Below are positions 27,600-36,233 of a DNA stretch of 64,000 nt, piece after piece. The stretch comes from Lysobacterales bacterium (GTDB taxonomy: Bacteria; Pseudomonadota; Gammaproteobacteria; Xanthomonadales; Rhodanobacteraceae), in the NCBI GenBank assembly GCA_016707485.1, contig JADJHN010000002.1, positions 744,001-808,000 on the forward strand, in the 5' to 3' direction. The position numbers and the translations under genes are program-made. The notes below the pieces were generated by a model. That model did not search any database and was not told the origin of the DNA. It saw only the letters and a program-made list of their open reading frames with translations. Each line of letters opens with the position of its first letter. The first letter of the stretch is position 1.

Positions 27600-27627
27600 A
27601 CGAGGCGCGGAGAAATCCGCGCCTCGT
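27600..27627 (+). terminator. Strong hairpin after the LysM-lipoprotein pair
   Basis: ACGAGGCGCGGA (27600-27611) pairs perfectly with TCCGCGCCTCGT (27616-27627) across a GAAA loop, followed by GCGTTT. It is 24 bases after the lipoprotein stop and separates this unit from icd. Confidence 0.85.
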
Positions 27628-27748
27628 GCGTTTCGGGCAGGCAGGATTGGCACGGATCGGCCATTCCAGCGACAATAGGCGCGACCTGCGCCCACCGCTG
27701 CACTCAGCACGCGGCCCTTCTGCGCAACAACCCCAAGCGGAGATTTCC

Positions 27749-29008
27749 ATGGCCGAATCCACCCTCACGCCGCCCGCCGGTGGCGGCAAGATCAGCATCG
27801 CCAACGGCGTCCTCAACGTGCCCGATCAGCCGATCATTCCCTTCATCGAGGGCGATGGCACCGGCCCGGACATCTGGGCCGCCTCGGTGCGTGTATTCGA
27901 CGCCGTGATCGCGAAAACCTACGGCGGCAAGCGCAAGATCCATTGGCTGGAAGTGCTGGCTGGCGAGAAGGCCTTCAACCAGACCGGCAACTGGCTGCCC
28001 GATGCCACCGTCGAGGCCTGCCGCGAATACCTGGTTTCGATAAAGGGCCCGTTGACCACGCCGGTCGGCGGCGGCATCCGCTCGCTGAATGTCGCCCTGC
28101 GCCAGATGCTCGATCTGTACGCCTGCGTGCGCCCGGTGCGCTGGTTCGATGGCGTGCCCTCCCCGGTCAAGGATCCGTCCAAGGTCGACATGACGATCTA
28201 CCGCGAGAACACCGAGGATATCTACGCCGGCATCGAGTTCCAGCAGGGTTCGGACGACGCCAAGAAATTCGCCGCCCTGGTCAAGGAACATTTCCCGGAT
28301 CGCTACCGCAAGATCCGTTTCCCGGACAGCTCGGGCTTCGGCATCAAGCCGGTTTCGAAGGAAGGCACAGAACGCCTGGTGCGTGCGGCCCTCCTCTATG
28401 CAATCGACAACGATCGTGACTCGGTAACCCTCGTGCACAAGGGCAACATCATGAAGTTCACCGAGGGTGGCTTCCGTGACTGGGGCTACGCGCTGGCGCA
28501 CAACGAGTTTGGCGCGGTCGAAATCGATGGCGGTCCGTGGAGCAAGTTCAAGAATCCGAAGACGGGCAAGGAAATCATCGTCAAGGATGCAATCGCCGAT
28601 GCCTTCCTGCAGCAGATCCTGTTGCGTCCTGCCGAATACGACGTGGTCGCCACGCTCAACCTCAATGGCGATTACCTGTCCGATGCGCTGGCTGCCCAGG
28701 TCGGCGGCATCGGTATCGCGCCGGGTGGCAATATCAACTATGTCACCGGCCATGCGGTGTTCGAGGCTACCCACGGCACCGCGCCGAAATACGCCGGACT
28801 CGACAAGGTCAACCCCGGTTCGGTGATCCTTTCCGGCGAGATGATGCTGCGCTACATGGGCTGGCACGAAGCCGCCGACGCAATCATCGCGGCGATGGAC
28901 AAGGCCATCGGCCAGAAGAAGGTCACCTACGACTTCGCCCGCCTGATGGAAGGTGCCACCGAGGTGAAGTGCTCGGAGTTCGCCGATCGACTGATTGCGG
29001 CGATGTAG
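27749..29008 (+). CDS. icd: NADP-dependent isocitrate dehydrogenase
   Basis: This 419-residue TCA-cycle enzyme converts isocitrate to 2-oxoglutarate and CO2 and reduces NADP. It is the homodimeric E. coli type. The substrate-binding and regulatory loop TTPVGGGIRSLNVALRQ carries Ser112, equivalent to E. coli Ser113, which AceK phosphorylates. Other blocks are FIEGDGTGPDIW, the YRENTEDIYAGIEF segment and ATHGTAPKYAGLDKVNPGSV in the cofactor site. GCGGAGA precedes the ATG at 27749. The gene for its kinase/phosphatase lies next downstream. Confidence 0.97.
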   Translation: MAESTLTPPAGGGKISIANGVLNVPDQPIIPFIEGDGTGPDIWAASVRVFDAVIAKTYGGKRKIHWLEVLAGEKAFNQTGNWLPDATVEACREYLVSIKGPLTTPVGGGIRSLNVALRQMLDLYACVRPVRWFDGVPSPVKDPSKVDMTIYRENTEDIYAGIEFQQGSDDAKKFAALVKEHFPDRYRKIRFPDSSGFGIKPVSKEGTERLVRAALLYAIDNDRDSVTLVHKGNIMKFTEGGFRDWGYALAHNEFGAVEIDGGPWSKFKNPKTGKEIIVKDAIADAFLQQILLRPAEYDVVATLNLNGDYLSDALAAQVGGIGIAPGGNINYVTGHAVFEATHGTAPKYAGLDKVNPGSVILSGEMMLRYMGWHEAADAIIAAMDKAIGQKKVTYDFARLMEGATEVKCSEFADRLIAAM

Positions 29009-29015
29009 CTTTATC

Positions 29016-29044
29016 GGGAATGGGGAACAGGGAATGGGGAATGG
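29016..29044. repeat. GGGAAT-type intergenic repeat, copy 2
   Basis: Four tandem, imperfect GGGAATG/GGGAACA units start 7 bases after the icd stop. See also 25661 and 37821. Confidence 0.6.
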
Positions 29045-29263
29045 TTGGAATATCGTGGGGCGGAATGCCGCGTGGTTCGTGCCGCATTCCCGACCCGTCC
29101 GAACCCTGCCGGAGAGCGGCGCGAGTATCGCCGCCGCTCGCCTTTTCGGATTCCCGGTTGACTCGCCGCTTCAGCTGCGCGCGCTTCGCGTCATTCGCTG
29201 CGTGAATGTTCGCCCCGGCATCCTGCCTGCGCCGTCGGATTTCCCGTTCGCGGAATTCATCCG

Positions 29264-30991
29264 GTGACGACCTCCCTCCAGTCCCGTGCGGCGGCGTTGG
29301 TGCTGGACGCGTTCCTGGATTACAACGCGCGCTTTTCCGACATCACGCGGCGGGCCAAGCGGCGCTTCGAGCGGCGCGACTGGAAGTATGTGCGGGTTGA
29401 TGCGGCGGCGCGCATCGACCTCTACGAAGTCTGCGTCCGCGAGACGCTGGGCCGGCTCGAATTGCTGCTGGAGGAACGATTGCGCTCGCGCACGATCTGG
29501 TCCTCGATACGCGATGAGCTGGAAACACTCGTCGCGCCCATGCTGGATCGCGAGTTTCCGAAGACATTCTTCAATTCGCTGTCGCGACGATTCTTCCATA
29601 CCGACGGCGTTGCCGCCGACATCGAGTTTGTCGCCCTCGATGCCGAGCCCACTGCAGGCATCAGCGATGCCACCGATCTGAACAGCTATCCGGCGGCAGG
29701 CAATCTCGATGTGGTCTGCGAACGCATCCTTGCCGATTATCCTTTCGCCAATGGCTACGCCGACATCAGCGCCTGCGTGAACGCCATCGCCACCACCTTG
29801 CGCACGCGCATGCGCGAAGGCGCGGTGCGACGCGTGCATTCGATCGACCTCGTCAAATCGGCGTTCTTCCGCGAGCGGCGCGCCTATCTGATCGGCCGCA
29901 TCAGCACCTCCGCGGGCGACTTGCCGCTGGTCATTGCCCTGGTCAGTACGGCCGATGGCGTGCGTGCCGATGCGCTGATCACCGAGGTGGATCAGGTCTC
30001 GCTGATCTTCAGCTACACGCGCAGTTATTTCCATGTCGATCTGCCGACCGTCAGCGACGTCGTCGTCTTCCTGCGCGCCTTGCTGCCGCACAAGCCGATC
30101 GAGGAACTGTTCACGGTGCTCGGACGCGCCAAGCAGGGCAAGACCGAACGCTACCGGCATCTCTTTCGCCACCTCGCCCGCCATCCCGACGAGCGCCTCG
30201 TCCGCGCCGATGGCGAGCGCGGCATGGTCATGGCCGTGTTCACGCCGAAATCCTGGCCGCTGGTGTTCAAGGTAATCCGCGACCAGTTTGCCTATCCCAA
30301 GGACATCGCGCGCCGCCAGGTCGAGGAAAAGTACCTGCTGGTATTCCGTTACGATCGCATCGGCCGCCTCGTCGATGCCCAGGAGTTTCGCCACCTGCGT
30401 TTCCCGCGCCGCCAGTTCGACGCGGACATGCTCGCCGAGCTGCTCAGCCAATGTGCGGAGACGGTGTCCCTGGAAGGTGACGAGGTGCTGGTCCGCCATT
30501 GCTATGTCGAGCGCCGCCTGCGACCGATGAATCTGTTCGTGCGCGAAGCGACGCCGGATGCGGCGCGGCGGGCCATGCGCGACTACGGCCAAGCGATCAA
30601 GGACCTTGCCCGCAGCAACATCTTTCCGGGCGACCTGCTGCTGAAGAATTTCGGCATCACCCGGGGTGGCCGCGCGATCTTCTATGACTATGACGAGCTG
30701 TGCCTGCTCGACACCTGCTGCTTCCGCACGATCCCGCAGGCGCGCTTCGAGGATGAAACGCGACCGCTGGAAGAGTGGTTGACGGTGCGCGAAGGCGACG
30801 TCTTCCCGGAAATGTTCCCGCGTTTTCTCGGTGTGCCGGCCGAGCTGCGCCTTGCCCTGCTCGAAAGCCATGGCGAAATCTTCGATGCGGCGTGGTGGCG
30901 TGGTGTCCAGCAAGGCATTGCGCGCGGCGACTACAGTGATGTTCCACCGTATCCCGCTTCGGCGCGCTTGCCCGGACCCGCGGCATCCTGA
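29264..30991 (+). CDS. aceK: Isocitrate dehydrogenase kinase/phosphatase
   Basis: This 575-residue bifunctional enzyme phosphorylates isocitrate dehydrogenase to divert carbon into the glyoxylate bypass and also removes the phosphate. Family blocks include DYNARFSDITRRAKRRFERR near the N-terminus, the nucleotide-binding region MVMAVFTPKSWPLVFKVIRD, and the kinase catalytic stretch FPGDLLLKNFGITRGGRAIF followed by YDYDELC. Length is normal. The start is a GTG at 29264. In E. coli aceK follows aceBA; here it sits next to icd, 255 bases downstream, and no isocitrate lyase gene is in the window. A perfect 13-bp hairpin follows the stop. Confidence 0.96.
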   Translation: MTTSLQSRAAALVLDAFLDYNARFSDITRRAKRRFERRDWKYVRVDAAARIDLYEVCVRETLGRLELLLEERLRSRTIWSSIRDELETLVAPMLDREFPKTFFNSLSRRFFHTDGVAADIEFVALDAEPTAGISDATDLNSYPAAGNLDVVCERILADYPFANGYADISACVNAIATTLRTRMREGAVRRVHSIDLVKSAFFRERRAYLIGRISTSAGDLPLVIALVSTADGVRADALITEVDQVSLIFSYTRSYFHVDLPTVSDVVVFLRALLPHKPIEELFTVLGRAKQGKTERYRHLFRHLARHPDERLVRADGERGMVMAVFTPKSWPLVFKVIRDQFAYPKDIARRQVEEKYLLVFRYDRIGRLVDAQEFRHLRFPRRQFDADMLAELLSQCAETVSLEGDEVLVRHCYVERRLRPMNLFVREATPDAARRAMRDYGQAIKDLARSNIFPGDLLLKNFGITRGGRAIFYDYDELCLLDTCCFRTIPQARFEDETRPLEEWLTVREGDVFPEMFPRFLGVPAELRLALLESHGEIFDAAWWRGVQQGIARGDYSDVPPYPASARLPGPAAS

Positions 30992-30994
30992 AAG

Positions 30995-31023
30995 GCAGAA
31001 AGCCCGCGAGGCGGGCTTTCTGC
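30995..31023. terminator. Bidirectional terminator between aceK and the DUF1328 gene
   Basis: GCAGAAAGCCCGC (30995-31007) and GCGGGCTTTCTGC (31011-31023) form a perfect 13-bp stem with loop GAG. It lies between convergent genes, 3 bases after the aceK stop and 25 bases from the other gene's stop. Confidence 0.9.
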
Positions 31024-31047
31024 TTCAGGCACCGGTCAAACCGGCAA

Positions 31048-31209
31048 TCAGAGGCGCTTGCGGCCGAAGATCAGCGATACGACAAACAACACGATGAAAA
31101 CCAGGAACAGGATCTTGGCGATACCCGCCGATGCACCGGCAATACCACCGAAGCCGAGAACGGCAGCGATCAAGGCGATCACGAGAAAGACGATAGCGTA
31201 ATGCAACAT
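31048..31209 (-). CDS. DUF1328 (YtjA) family small membrane protein
   Basis: The 53-residue product (MLHYAIVFLVIALIAAVLGF...) is two hydrophobic helices separated by the typical GGIAGASAGIAKILF turn, and ends in basic FGRKRL. This is the normal length of the family. It is an inner-membrane protein, often stress-induced, of unknown function. GGAG 7 bases upstream supports the start at 31209 rather than an upstream in-frame ATG at 31233. Confidence 0.9.
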   Translation of the reverse strand: MLHYAIVFLVIALIAAVLGFGGIAGASAGIAKILFLVFIVLFVVSLIFGRKRL

Positions 31210-31454
31210 GGGAAATCTCCTGATTTTGGGCATCCATCGCTGCTGTCGGGTCTACCCGCTCCGCGATGTCCCGGCCAAGGTAGTCGGCGGCAGATGAATT
31301 GACCCCGAAGATTTCCCGACCGGCGGATGAACGCATGGTTGGCGTTCATGTGGGCTCCGCGAGCGGACGGGGCGCCGCGGTGAGGATCAAGCATGGCCCT
31401 ATGCTAGGCTTTGCGGCCCACTGCCGCCCTGTCGGCATCGAACTGGAGTCGACC

Positions 31455-32378
31455 ATGAAACAGCTTTCCCTGGCGCTCGCCGTCAGCCTCACCCTGGCCG
31501 CATGCGGCTCTGCAACCGAGAAAGTGGCAACCCCGGAAGCTGCATCCGATCAGCCTGCCGTGGTCGTGCCGCCGCAGGCTGCCGCCACGATCGATCCAAT
31601 CGCCAGCGTGCTCGCCGGCAACTGGCGCTCGGACGCGAACAAGGCACGCGACCCGTATCGTCATCCCGCCGAGACCCTGGATTTCTTCGGGGTCAAGCCG
31701 GACCAGACGCTGATCGAGATCAATCCCGGGGCCGGCTGGTACACCGAAGTGCTGGCACCGTTGATGAAGGATGGCCGCTACGTCGCAGCAATCCCGACGG
31801 ACGCCAGCTCCGAATACAACGCCCGCAACAACACGAAGTTCCGCGCCAAGCTCGCCGAGCATGGCGAAGTCTTTGCTGCCGCCCAGGTCGTCGAGTTCGA
31901 TCCAAAGGCACCGAGCTTCGGCGCGGACGCTTCCGCCGATGTCGTGCTGACCTTTCGCAACGTGCACAACTGGGTCGGCGGGGGCAACGCCCCGGCCATG
32001 TTCACGGGCTTCTTCAACGTGCTGAAACCGGGCGGCACGCTCGGCGTCGTCGATCACCGCGCGGCGGATGACGCGGATGCGGCGGCCATCGCCAAGTCCG
32101 GCTACCTGACCACCGCATCGGTGATCAAGCTGGCCACGGACGCCGGTTTCGAGCTGGTCGGGCAGAGCGAGATCAACGCCAATCCGAAGGACACCAAGGA
32201 TTACGAAAAGGGCGTGTGGACGTTGCCGCCGTCGCTGACCCTCGGTGAAACCGATCGCGCCAGGTACCAGGCAATCGGCGAATCCGATCGCATGACCCTG
32301 AAGTTCGTCAAGCCGCAGGCCGACAGGATCTTCGAGCAGGGCACCGACAGCGCCAGCAAGGAAGACGAAAAGAAATAG
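31455..32378 (+). CDS. Predicted lipoprotein with a SAM-methyltransferase-like fold
   Basis: This 307-residue protein has a clear lipoprotein signal (MKQLSLALAVSLTLAAC, Cys17). After a short linker the domain resembles class I methyltransferases of the COG4798 type: motif I is ETLDFFGVKPDQTLIEINPG followed by AGWYTEVLAP, and the later LKPGGTLGVVDHRA is the usual motif near strand 5. Such a domain would sit in the periplasm, where no SAM is expected, so it may bind another ligand. The C-terminus is charged (GTDSASKEDEKK). ATG 31455 is the start because it opens the signal peptide. It is a single gene upstream of rluE. Confidence 0.8.
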   Translation: MKQLSLALAVSLTLAACGSATEKVATPEAASDQPAVVVPPQAAATIDPIASVLAGNWRSDANKARDPYRHPAETLDFFGVKPDQTLIEINPGAGWYTEVLAPLMKDGRYVAAIPTDASSEYNARNNTKFRAKLAEHGEVFAAAQVVEFDPKAPSFGADASADVVLTFRNVHNWVGGGNAPAMFTGFFNVLKPGGTLGVVDHRAADDADAAAIAKSGYLTTASVIKLATDAGFELVGQSEINANPKDTKDYEKGVWTLPPSLTLGETDRARYQAIGESDRMTLKFVKPQADRIFEQGTDSASKEDEKK

Positions 32379-32426
32379 GCCAATCCGCTGCAAGCGGCCG
32401 CTCCCTGGCCGCTCGCAGCGACTGCC

Positions 32427-32972
32427 ATGCTGATCCTTTTCAACAAGCCGTATGGCGTGTTGTGCCAGTTCACCGATCGCCAAGGCCGGGCGACGCTCGC
32501 CGATCACATTGCCCATAAAGATGTCTATGCGGCTGGACGTCTCGATCGCGATTCCGAAGGCCTGTTGCTGTTGACCGACGATGGTGCGCTCGCCCACCGC
32601 ATCACCGACCCGCGCCACGAGCAGTCGAAGACCTACCTGGTGCAGGTCGAAGGGCAGCCATCAGCGGCGGCACTGGCGGCCTTGCGCCAGGGCGTGATGC
32701 TCGGGGATGGGCCGACCTTGCCGGCCACGGTCGAACTTCTCGAAGGCGCGCCGGACTGGCTGTGGCCGCGCGATCCGCCCGTGCGCTTTCGCAAGAGCGT
32801 GCCCGATCACTGGCTGCAATTGACCATCCACGAAGGCCGCAACCGGCAAGTGCGGCGCATGACCGCAAGCGTGGGCCTGCCGACCTTGCGGCTCGTGCGC
32901 ATCCGGGTCGGCGACCATGTGTTGGGCGGCTTGCAACCGGGCAAACATCGAGTTATCGGGGAATCGCGATGA
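32427..32972 (+). CDS. rluE: 23S rRNA pseudouridine synthase RluE-like
   Basis: This 181-residue enzyme is of the RsuA/RluB/E/F family without an S4 domain, as in RluE, which makes pseudouridine 2457 in 23S rRNA. The catalytic loop GRLDRDSEGLLLLTDDG has Asp40. The RNA-binding tail motif EGRNRQVRRMTASVGLPTLR is complete. N-terminal LILFNKPYGVLCQFTD is the family start. It overlaps the next gene by 4 bases (ATGA), so the two are translationally coupled. Confidence 0.9.
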   Translation: MLILFNKPYGVLCQFTDRQGRATLADHIAHKDVYAAGRLDRDSEGLLLLTDDGALAHRITDPRHEQSKTYLVQVEGQPSAAALAALRQGVMLGDGPTLPATVELLEGAPDWLWPRDPPVRFRKSVPDHWLQLTIHEGRNRQVRRMTASVGLPTLRLVRIRVGDHVLGGLQPGKHRVIGESR

Positions 32973-33712
32973 CCTTCAAGGATCATTTTTCCGCGCATGC
33001 GGCCATTTATCGTGCGGCGCGGCCGGATTATCCGGCTGCCCTCTACGATTTCCTGGTCGATGCCGCGCCGTCGAACGAACGGGCCTGGGATGCCGGCTGC
33101 GGCAACGGCCAGGCCAGCGTCGATCTGGCCGCGCGTTTCCGTGAAGTCATCGCCACCGACCCCAGCGCCGAGCAGATCGCCAACGCCGCGCTGCGGCCGA
33201 ACATCAGCTATCGCGTCGAGGCGGCCGAGCAGTCCTCGCTGGCAGCGGCCAGCGTCGACCTGGTCTGTGTCGCCCAGGCGCTGCACTGGTTCGACCTTGC
33301 CCGCTTCCACGTCGAAGTGCGCCGCGTGCTGAAACCCCGGGGCGTTGTCGCGTTCTGGAGCTATGCCGATTGTCGCGTCGACGAAGCTGTCGATGCGCAG
33401 AAGAACCGTCTCTACCGCGACCTCCTCGGCGCGTACTGGCCCGCCGAGCGCGCCCTCGTCGACAGCGGCTATGCGAGCCTGCCATTCCCCTTCGAGCGCA
33501 TCAAGGCGCCGGCGATTGCCCTGCGCATGGACTGGACGCTCGCGCAATTCCTCGCCTACCTGCGCTCGTGGTCGGCGACCCAGCGCTATATCCGTGCCCT
33601 CGATCAGGATCCCGTGAGCCTGGTCGAAAGCGATCTGCGCGTGGCCTGGGGCGATCCACATCGACGGCGCATGGTGCACTGGGATTTCCACCTGCATTGC
33701 GGTCGACTCTGA
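32969..33712 (+). CDS. Class I SAM-dependent methyltransferase
   Basis: This 247-residue cytoplasmic methyltransferase has motif I AWDAGCGNGQASVDLA, the Asp of motif II in VIATDPSAEQI, and the post-I block LVCVAQALHWFD, which is typical of the Methyltransf_11 group. The HWFD variant also occurs in yeast trans-aconitate methyltransferase-like proteins; the substrate here is unknown. The ATG at 32969 overlaps the rluE stop (ATGA). The frame is open far upstream on the same strand, but the fold starts at MTFKDHFSAHAAIYR. Confidence 0.88.
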   Translation: MTFKDHFSAHAAIYRAARPDYPAALYDFLVDAAPSNERAWDAGCGNGQASVDLAARFREVIATDPSAEQIANAALRPNISYRVEAAEQSSLAAASVDLVCVAQALHWFDLARFHVEVRRVLKPRGVVAFWSYADCRVDEAVDAQKNRLYRDLLGAYWPAERALVDSGYASLPFPFERIKAPAIALRMDWTLAQFLAYLRSWSATQRYIRALDQDPVSLVESDLRVAWGDPHRRRMVHWDFHLHCGRL

Positions 33713-33848
33713 GCGCAACCGGTGCGCACGCAGCTTCGCCTAGTCCGAGGATCGACGCGGATTTGCCAGCCAAGCCTTGAGCACGGACAATCGGCGCCCA
33801 CTTCATCCCGGCGCACAGCGTGTGCGCACCATCAGGCAAATCCCCATC

Positions 33849-34298
33849 GTGTCCGAAATCCTGCAGCGTCTGCCCGAGTTCATCGGCAATCATCCCTTCC
33901 TTTCGTTTGGCTTCCTCGGCGTGCTGGCGGCGGTGATCGCCGGTGAGTTCAGTCGCCTGACGCGCGGCTACAAGGCGTTGACACCGGCCGGCCTGACCCA
34001 GCTGATCAATCGCGACAATGCCTTGCTGATCGACGTATCCAGCATTCAGGATTACGAGAAAGGCCACGTGCCGGGTGCGCGCCACGTCGCCATGAGCCAG
34101 TTCGACCCCGAGAGCAAGGATCTGGCCAAGGCCAAGGCCTTGCCGGTGGCGGTCTATTGCAAGACCGGGCAATCCGCCGGCGTGGCGGCCAAGCGCCTGA
34201 AGAAAGCCGGCTTCAGCGACGTCTATACCCTCGATGGCGGCCTGCGTACCTGGGTCGATGCGCAACTGCCCCTGGTCAAGGGCCGCAGCGCCAGCTGA
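33849..34298 (+). CDS. Membrane-anchored rhodanese-like protein (YibN type)
   Basis: The protein has one N-terminal membrane helix (HPFLSFGFLGVLAAVIAG) and a rhodanese domain from about residue 55 on. The active-site loop CKTGQSAG contains the catalytic Cys, and the CH2-like motif LDGGLRTW is near the end. It may transfer sulfane sulfur at the inner face of the membrane; the true role of YibN proteins is unclear. The start is uncertain: GTG at 33849 gives 149 residues, an upstream TTG at 33777 gives 173; neither has a strong ribosome site. The order rhodanese-secB-gpsA resembles yibN-grxC-secB-gpsA of enterobacteria, without grxC. Confidence 0.8.
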   Translation: MSEILQRLPEFIGNHPFLSFGFLGVLAAVIAGEFSRLTRGYKALTPAGLTQLINRDNALLIDVSSIQDYEKGHVPGARHVAMSQFDPESKDLAKAKALPVAVYCKTGQSAGVAAKRLKKAGFSDVYTLDGGLRTWVDAQLPLVKGRSAS

Positions 34299-34318
34299 TC
34301 TGCCCGACAAACCGCAAC

Positions 34319-34335
34319 ACGCCGCGACGCGGCGT
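34319..34335 (+). terminator. Small GC hairpin between the rhodanese gene and secB
   Basis: ACGCCGC (34319-34325) and GCGGCGT (34329-34335) form a 7-bp stem with loop GAC, 20 bases after the rhodanese stop. No T run follows, so it may be only a weak attenuator. Confidence 0.4.
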
Positions 34336-34402
34336 GCGTTGACATCCCCGGCATGGGATAATCCGTGCCCTTTTTTCCATCGATTTCCGGAGCAAACGCA
34401 AC

Positions 34403-34906
34403 ATGGCTGAGAATTCCCCCGCAAACGGCGCGGCCAATCCCGCCGCCGAGGCCAACCAGGCCCAGCTCAATCTGCAGAAGATCTACACCAAGGACATTTC
34501 CTTCGAGGTGCCGAACGCCCCCAACGTGTTCCAGCTGCAGGGTCAGCCGGCGGTCGAACTGAACCTCAGCCAGCGCGTCAACACGCTTGCGGAAGCGGTT
34601 TATGAAGTCGTCCTCAGCGTGACCGTAACCTGCAAGATCGAAGAAAATACCGCCTATCTCGCCGAAGTTCACCAGGCGGGCATCTTTGGCGTGGCCGGCT
34701 TCGATGCCGCCTCGCAGGAAGCCGTGCTGGCCACGTATTGTCCGAACGTGCTGTTTCCGTACGTGCGCCAGATCGTTTCCGACCTGGTCCAGGGTGGCGG
34801 TTTCCCGCCGTTGTTCCTGCAGCCGATCAACTTCGATGCGATCTTCGCCGAGCAGCAGCGCCGCCGCGTCGAAGCGCCGGCACAAAGCCCGACCCTGAAC
34901 TCCTGA
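34403..34906 (+). CDS. secB: Protein-export chaperone SecB
   Basis: This 167-residue cytosolic chaperone holds precursor proteins unfolded and hands them to SecA. The family core is complete: IYTKDISFEVPNAPNVF, VELNLSQRVNTLAEAVYEVV, then VHQAGIFGVAGF and the highly conserved LFPYVRQIVSDLVQGGGFPP. The N-terminal 20 residues are an Ala/Asn-rich variable tail. It is 4 bases upstream of gpsA, as is common in gammaproteobacteria. Confidence 0.97.
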   Translation: MAENSPANGAANPAAEANQAQLNLQKIYTKDISFEVPNAPNVFQLQGQPAVELNLSQRVNTLAEAVYEVVLSVTVTCKIEENTAYLAEVHQAGIFGVAGFDAASQEAVLATYCPNVLFPYVRQIVSDLVQGGGFPPLFLQPINFDAIFAEQQRRRVEAPAQSPTLNS

Positions 34907-34910
34907 GTCG

Positions 34911-35912
34911 ATGAGCACACCGGTTGCGGTCCTCGGCGCCGGTTCGTGGGGCACGGCGCTGGCCGTGCTGCTGGCGCGAAACGGTGTCCCCACCACCTTG
35001 TGGGGGCGCTCGCCGCAGGCCGTGGTCGACATGGCCACGGCGCGTGCGAACACGCGCTACCTGCCGGAAATGACCTTCCCGGACACGCTGGGCATCAGCG
35101 GTGTCCTTGAAACCTGCGTGCGCGATGCCGCCATCGTCCTCATTTCGGTGCCCAGCCACGCCTTCCGCGACCTGCTTGACGAAATCACGCCATGGGTTGC
35201 GCCGGCTGCCGGCATCGCCTGGGCCACCAAGGGTTTCGATCCCGGATCGGGACGCTTCCTGCACGAACTGGTCGAGGAACGTCTGCCGCATCATCCGGCT
35301 GCCGTGGTTACCGGGCCCTCGTTTGCCAGGGAAGTTGCCCAGGGGTTGCCGACCGCGCTGACCGTGCAATCCAACGATGCCGCCTTCGCCCAACAGCTTG
35401 CGCGCTTGCTGCATGCGCCGACTTTTCGCGCCTACACCGGCAACGACATCCTCGGCGCCGAGCTCGGCGGGGCAATGAAGAACGTCCTCGCCGTGGCCAC
35501 CGGGGTCGCCGACGGCATGCAGCTGGGACTGAATGCGCGCGCTGGCCTGATCACCCGCGGCATGAACGAGATCCTGCGCCTCGGCACGGCGCTCGGGGCC
35601 AGGGCAGAAACCCTGATGGGCCTGGCCGGTCTGGGCGATCTGGTGCTGACCTGCACCGGCGACCTGTCGCGCAACCGCCGCCTCGGCATTGCGCTGGGGC
35701 GGGGCGTGCCACTGGCACAAGCCGTGGCCGAAATCGGCCAGGTGGTCGAGAGCATCGTCACCGTCGATGAGGTGGTCCGCCTCGCCCGACGAGTCGGCAT
35801 CGAATTGCCGATCGCCGAGCACGTGCAGCATGTGCTGCACGAGGACATGACCCCCGAAGAGGGCCTGCGCGCCTTGCTCGCCCGCGAGCAGAAGCCGGAA
35901 TATCCGGAGTAG
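34911..35912 (+). CDS. gpsA: Glycerol-3-phosphate dehydrogenase (NAD(P)+)
   Basis: This 333-residue enzyme makes sn-glycerol 3-phosphate from dihydroxyacetone phosphate for phospholipid synthesis. The N-terminal dinucleotide site is VAVLGAGSWGTALAVLLARN. The catalytic Lys lies in AELGGAMKNVLAVATGVADG, and the substrate block LMGLAGLGDLVLTCTGDLSR is intact. It is the last gene of the secB cluster, with a 4-base gap from secB, and has normal length. Confidence 0.97.
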   Translation: MSTPVAVLGAGSWGTALAVLLARNGVPTTLWGRSPQAVVDMATARANTRYLPEMTFPDTLGISGVLETCVRDAAIVLISVPSHAFRDLLDEITPWVAPAAGIAWATKGFDPGSGRFLHELVEERLPHHPAAVVTGPSFAREVAQGLPTALTVQSNDAAFAQQLARLLHAPTFRAYTGNDILGAELGGAMKNVLAVATGVADGMQLGLNARAGLITRGMNEILRLGTALGARAETLMGLAGLGDLVLTCTGDLSRNRRLGIALGRGVPLAQAVAEIGQVVESIVTVDEVVRLARRVGIELPIAEHVQHVLHEDMTPEEGLRALLAREQKPEYPE

Positions 35913-35927
35913 AAACACCGGCGAAAG

Positions 35928-35985
35928 CCGCGTGCAAGCGGCGCGGGCTCCGATTACCGCTCCCGCGTTGCTGCTTCGGTGTTGG
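35928..35985. repeat. Intergenic direct repeat, copy 1
   Basis: This 58-base unit (AAGCCG... GGCGCGGG... TCCCGCGTT ... CTGCTTCGGTGTTGG) recurs 160 bases further on at 36088-36145, differing at about a quarter of positions in the middle and almost none at the ends. It fills the gap between gpsA and the ABC-F gene. Confidence 0.6.
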
Positions 35986-36087
35986 AGTCGGCTTCAGCCG
36001 CTTGTCCCCGCTTCGGGGGCGATGCTCGCTCGCAATGTGCCGAAAAGCATCGGGCCTGAAGGACCCTCCTGCGAAAAGCAAACGAAA

Positions 36088-36145
36088 AGCCGAGCAGGCG
36101 GCGCGGGTTTCGATGGCTGTTCCCGCGTTTCTGCTTCGGTGTTGG
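36088..36145. repeat. Intergenic direct repeat, copy 2
   Basis: This is the second copy of the unit at 35928, same orientation. Both copies contain an inner complementarity between GCGCGGG and CCCGCG. The 321-base gap 35913-36233 holds no gene that I can support. A TACAAT hexamer at 36152-36157 may be a -10 box for the ABC-F gene. Confidence 0.6.
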
Positions 36146-36233
36146 CTTGCCGTACAATGCGCGGTTGCATTGCCTCGTGCGCGATGTTTTCGATCCCGCA
36201 CAAGCGCCGCCACATCACTCCGGAACAACTCGC

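Noticed and set aside
34339..34362. TTGACA ... GATAAT as secB promoter
   Set aside because: The spacer is only about 12 bases, too short for a normal sigma-70 promoter.
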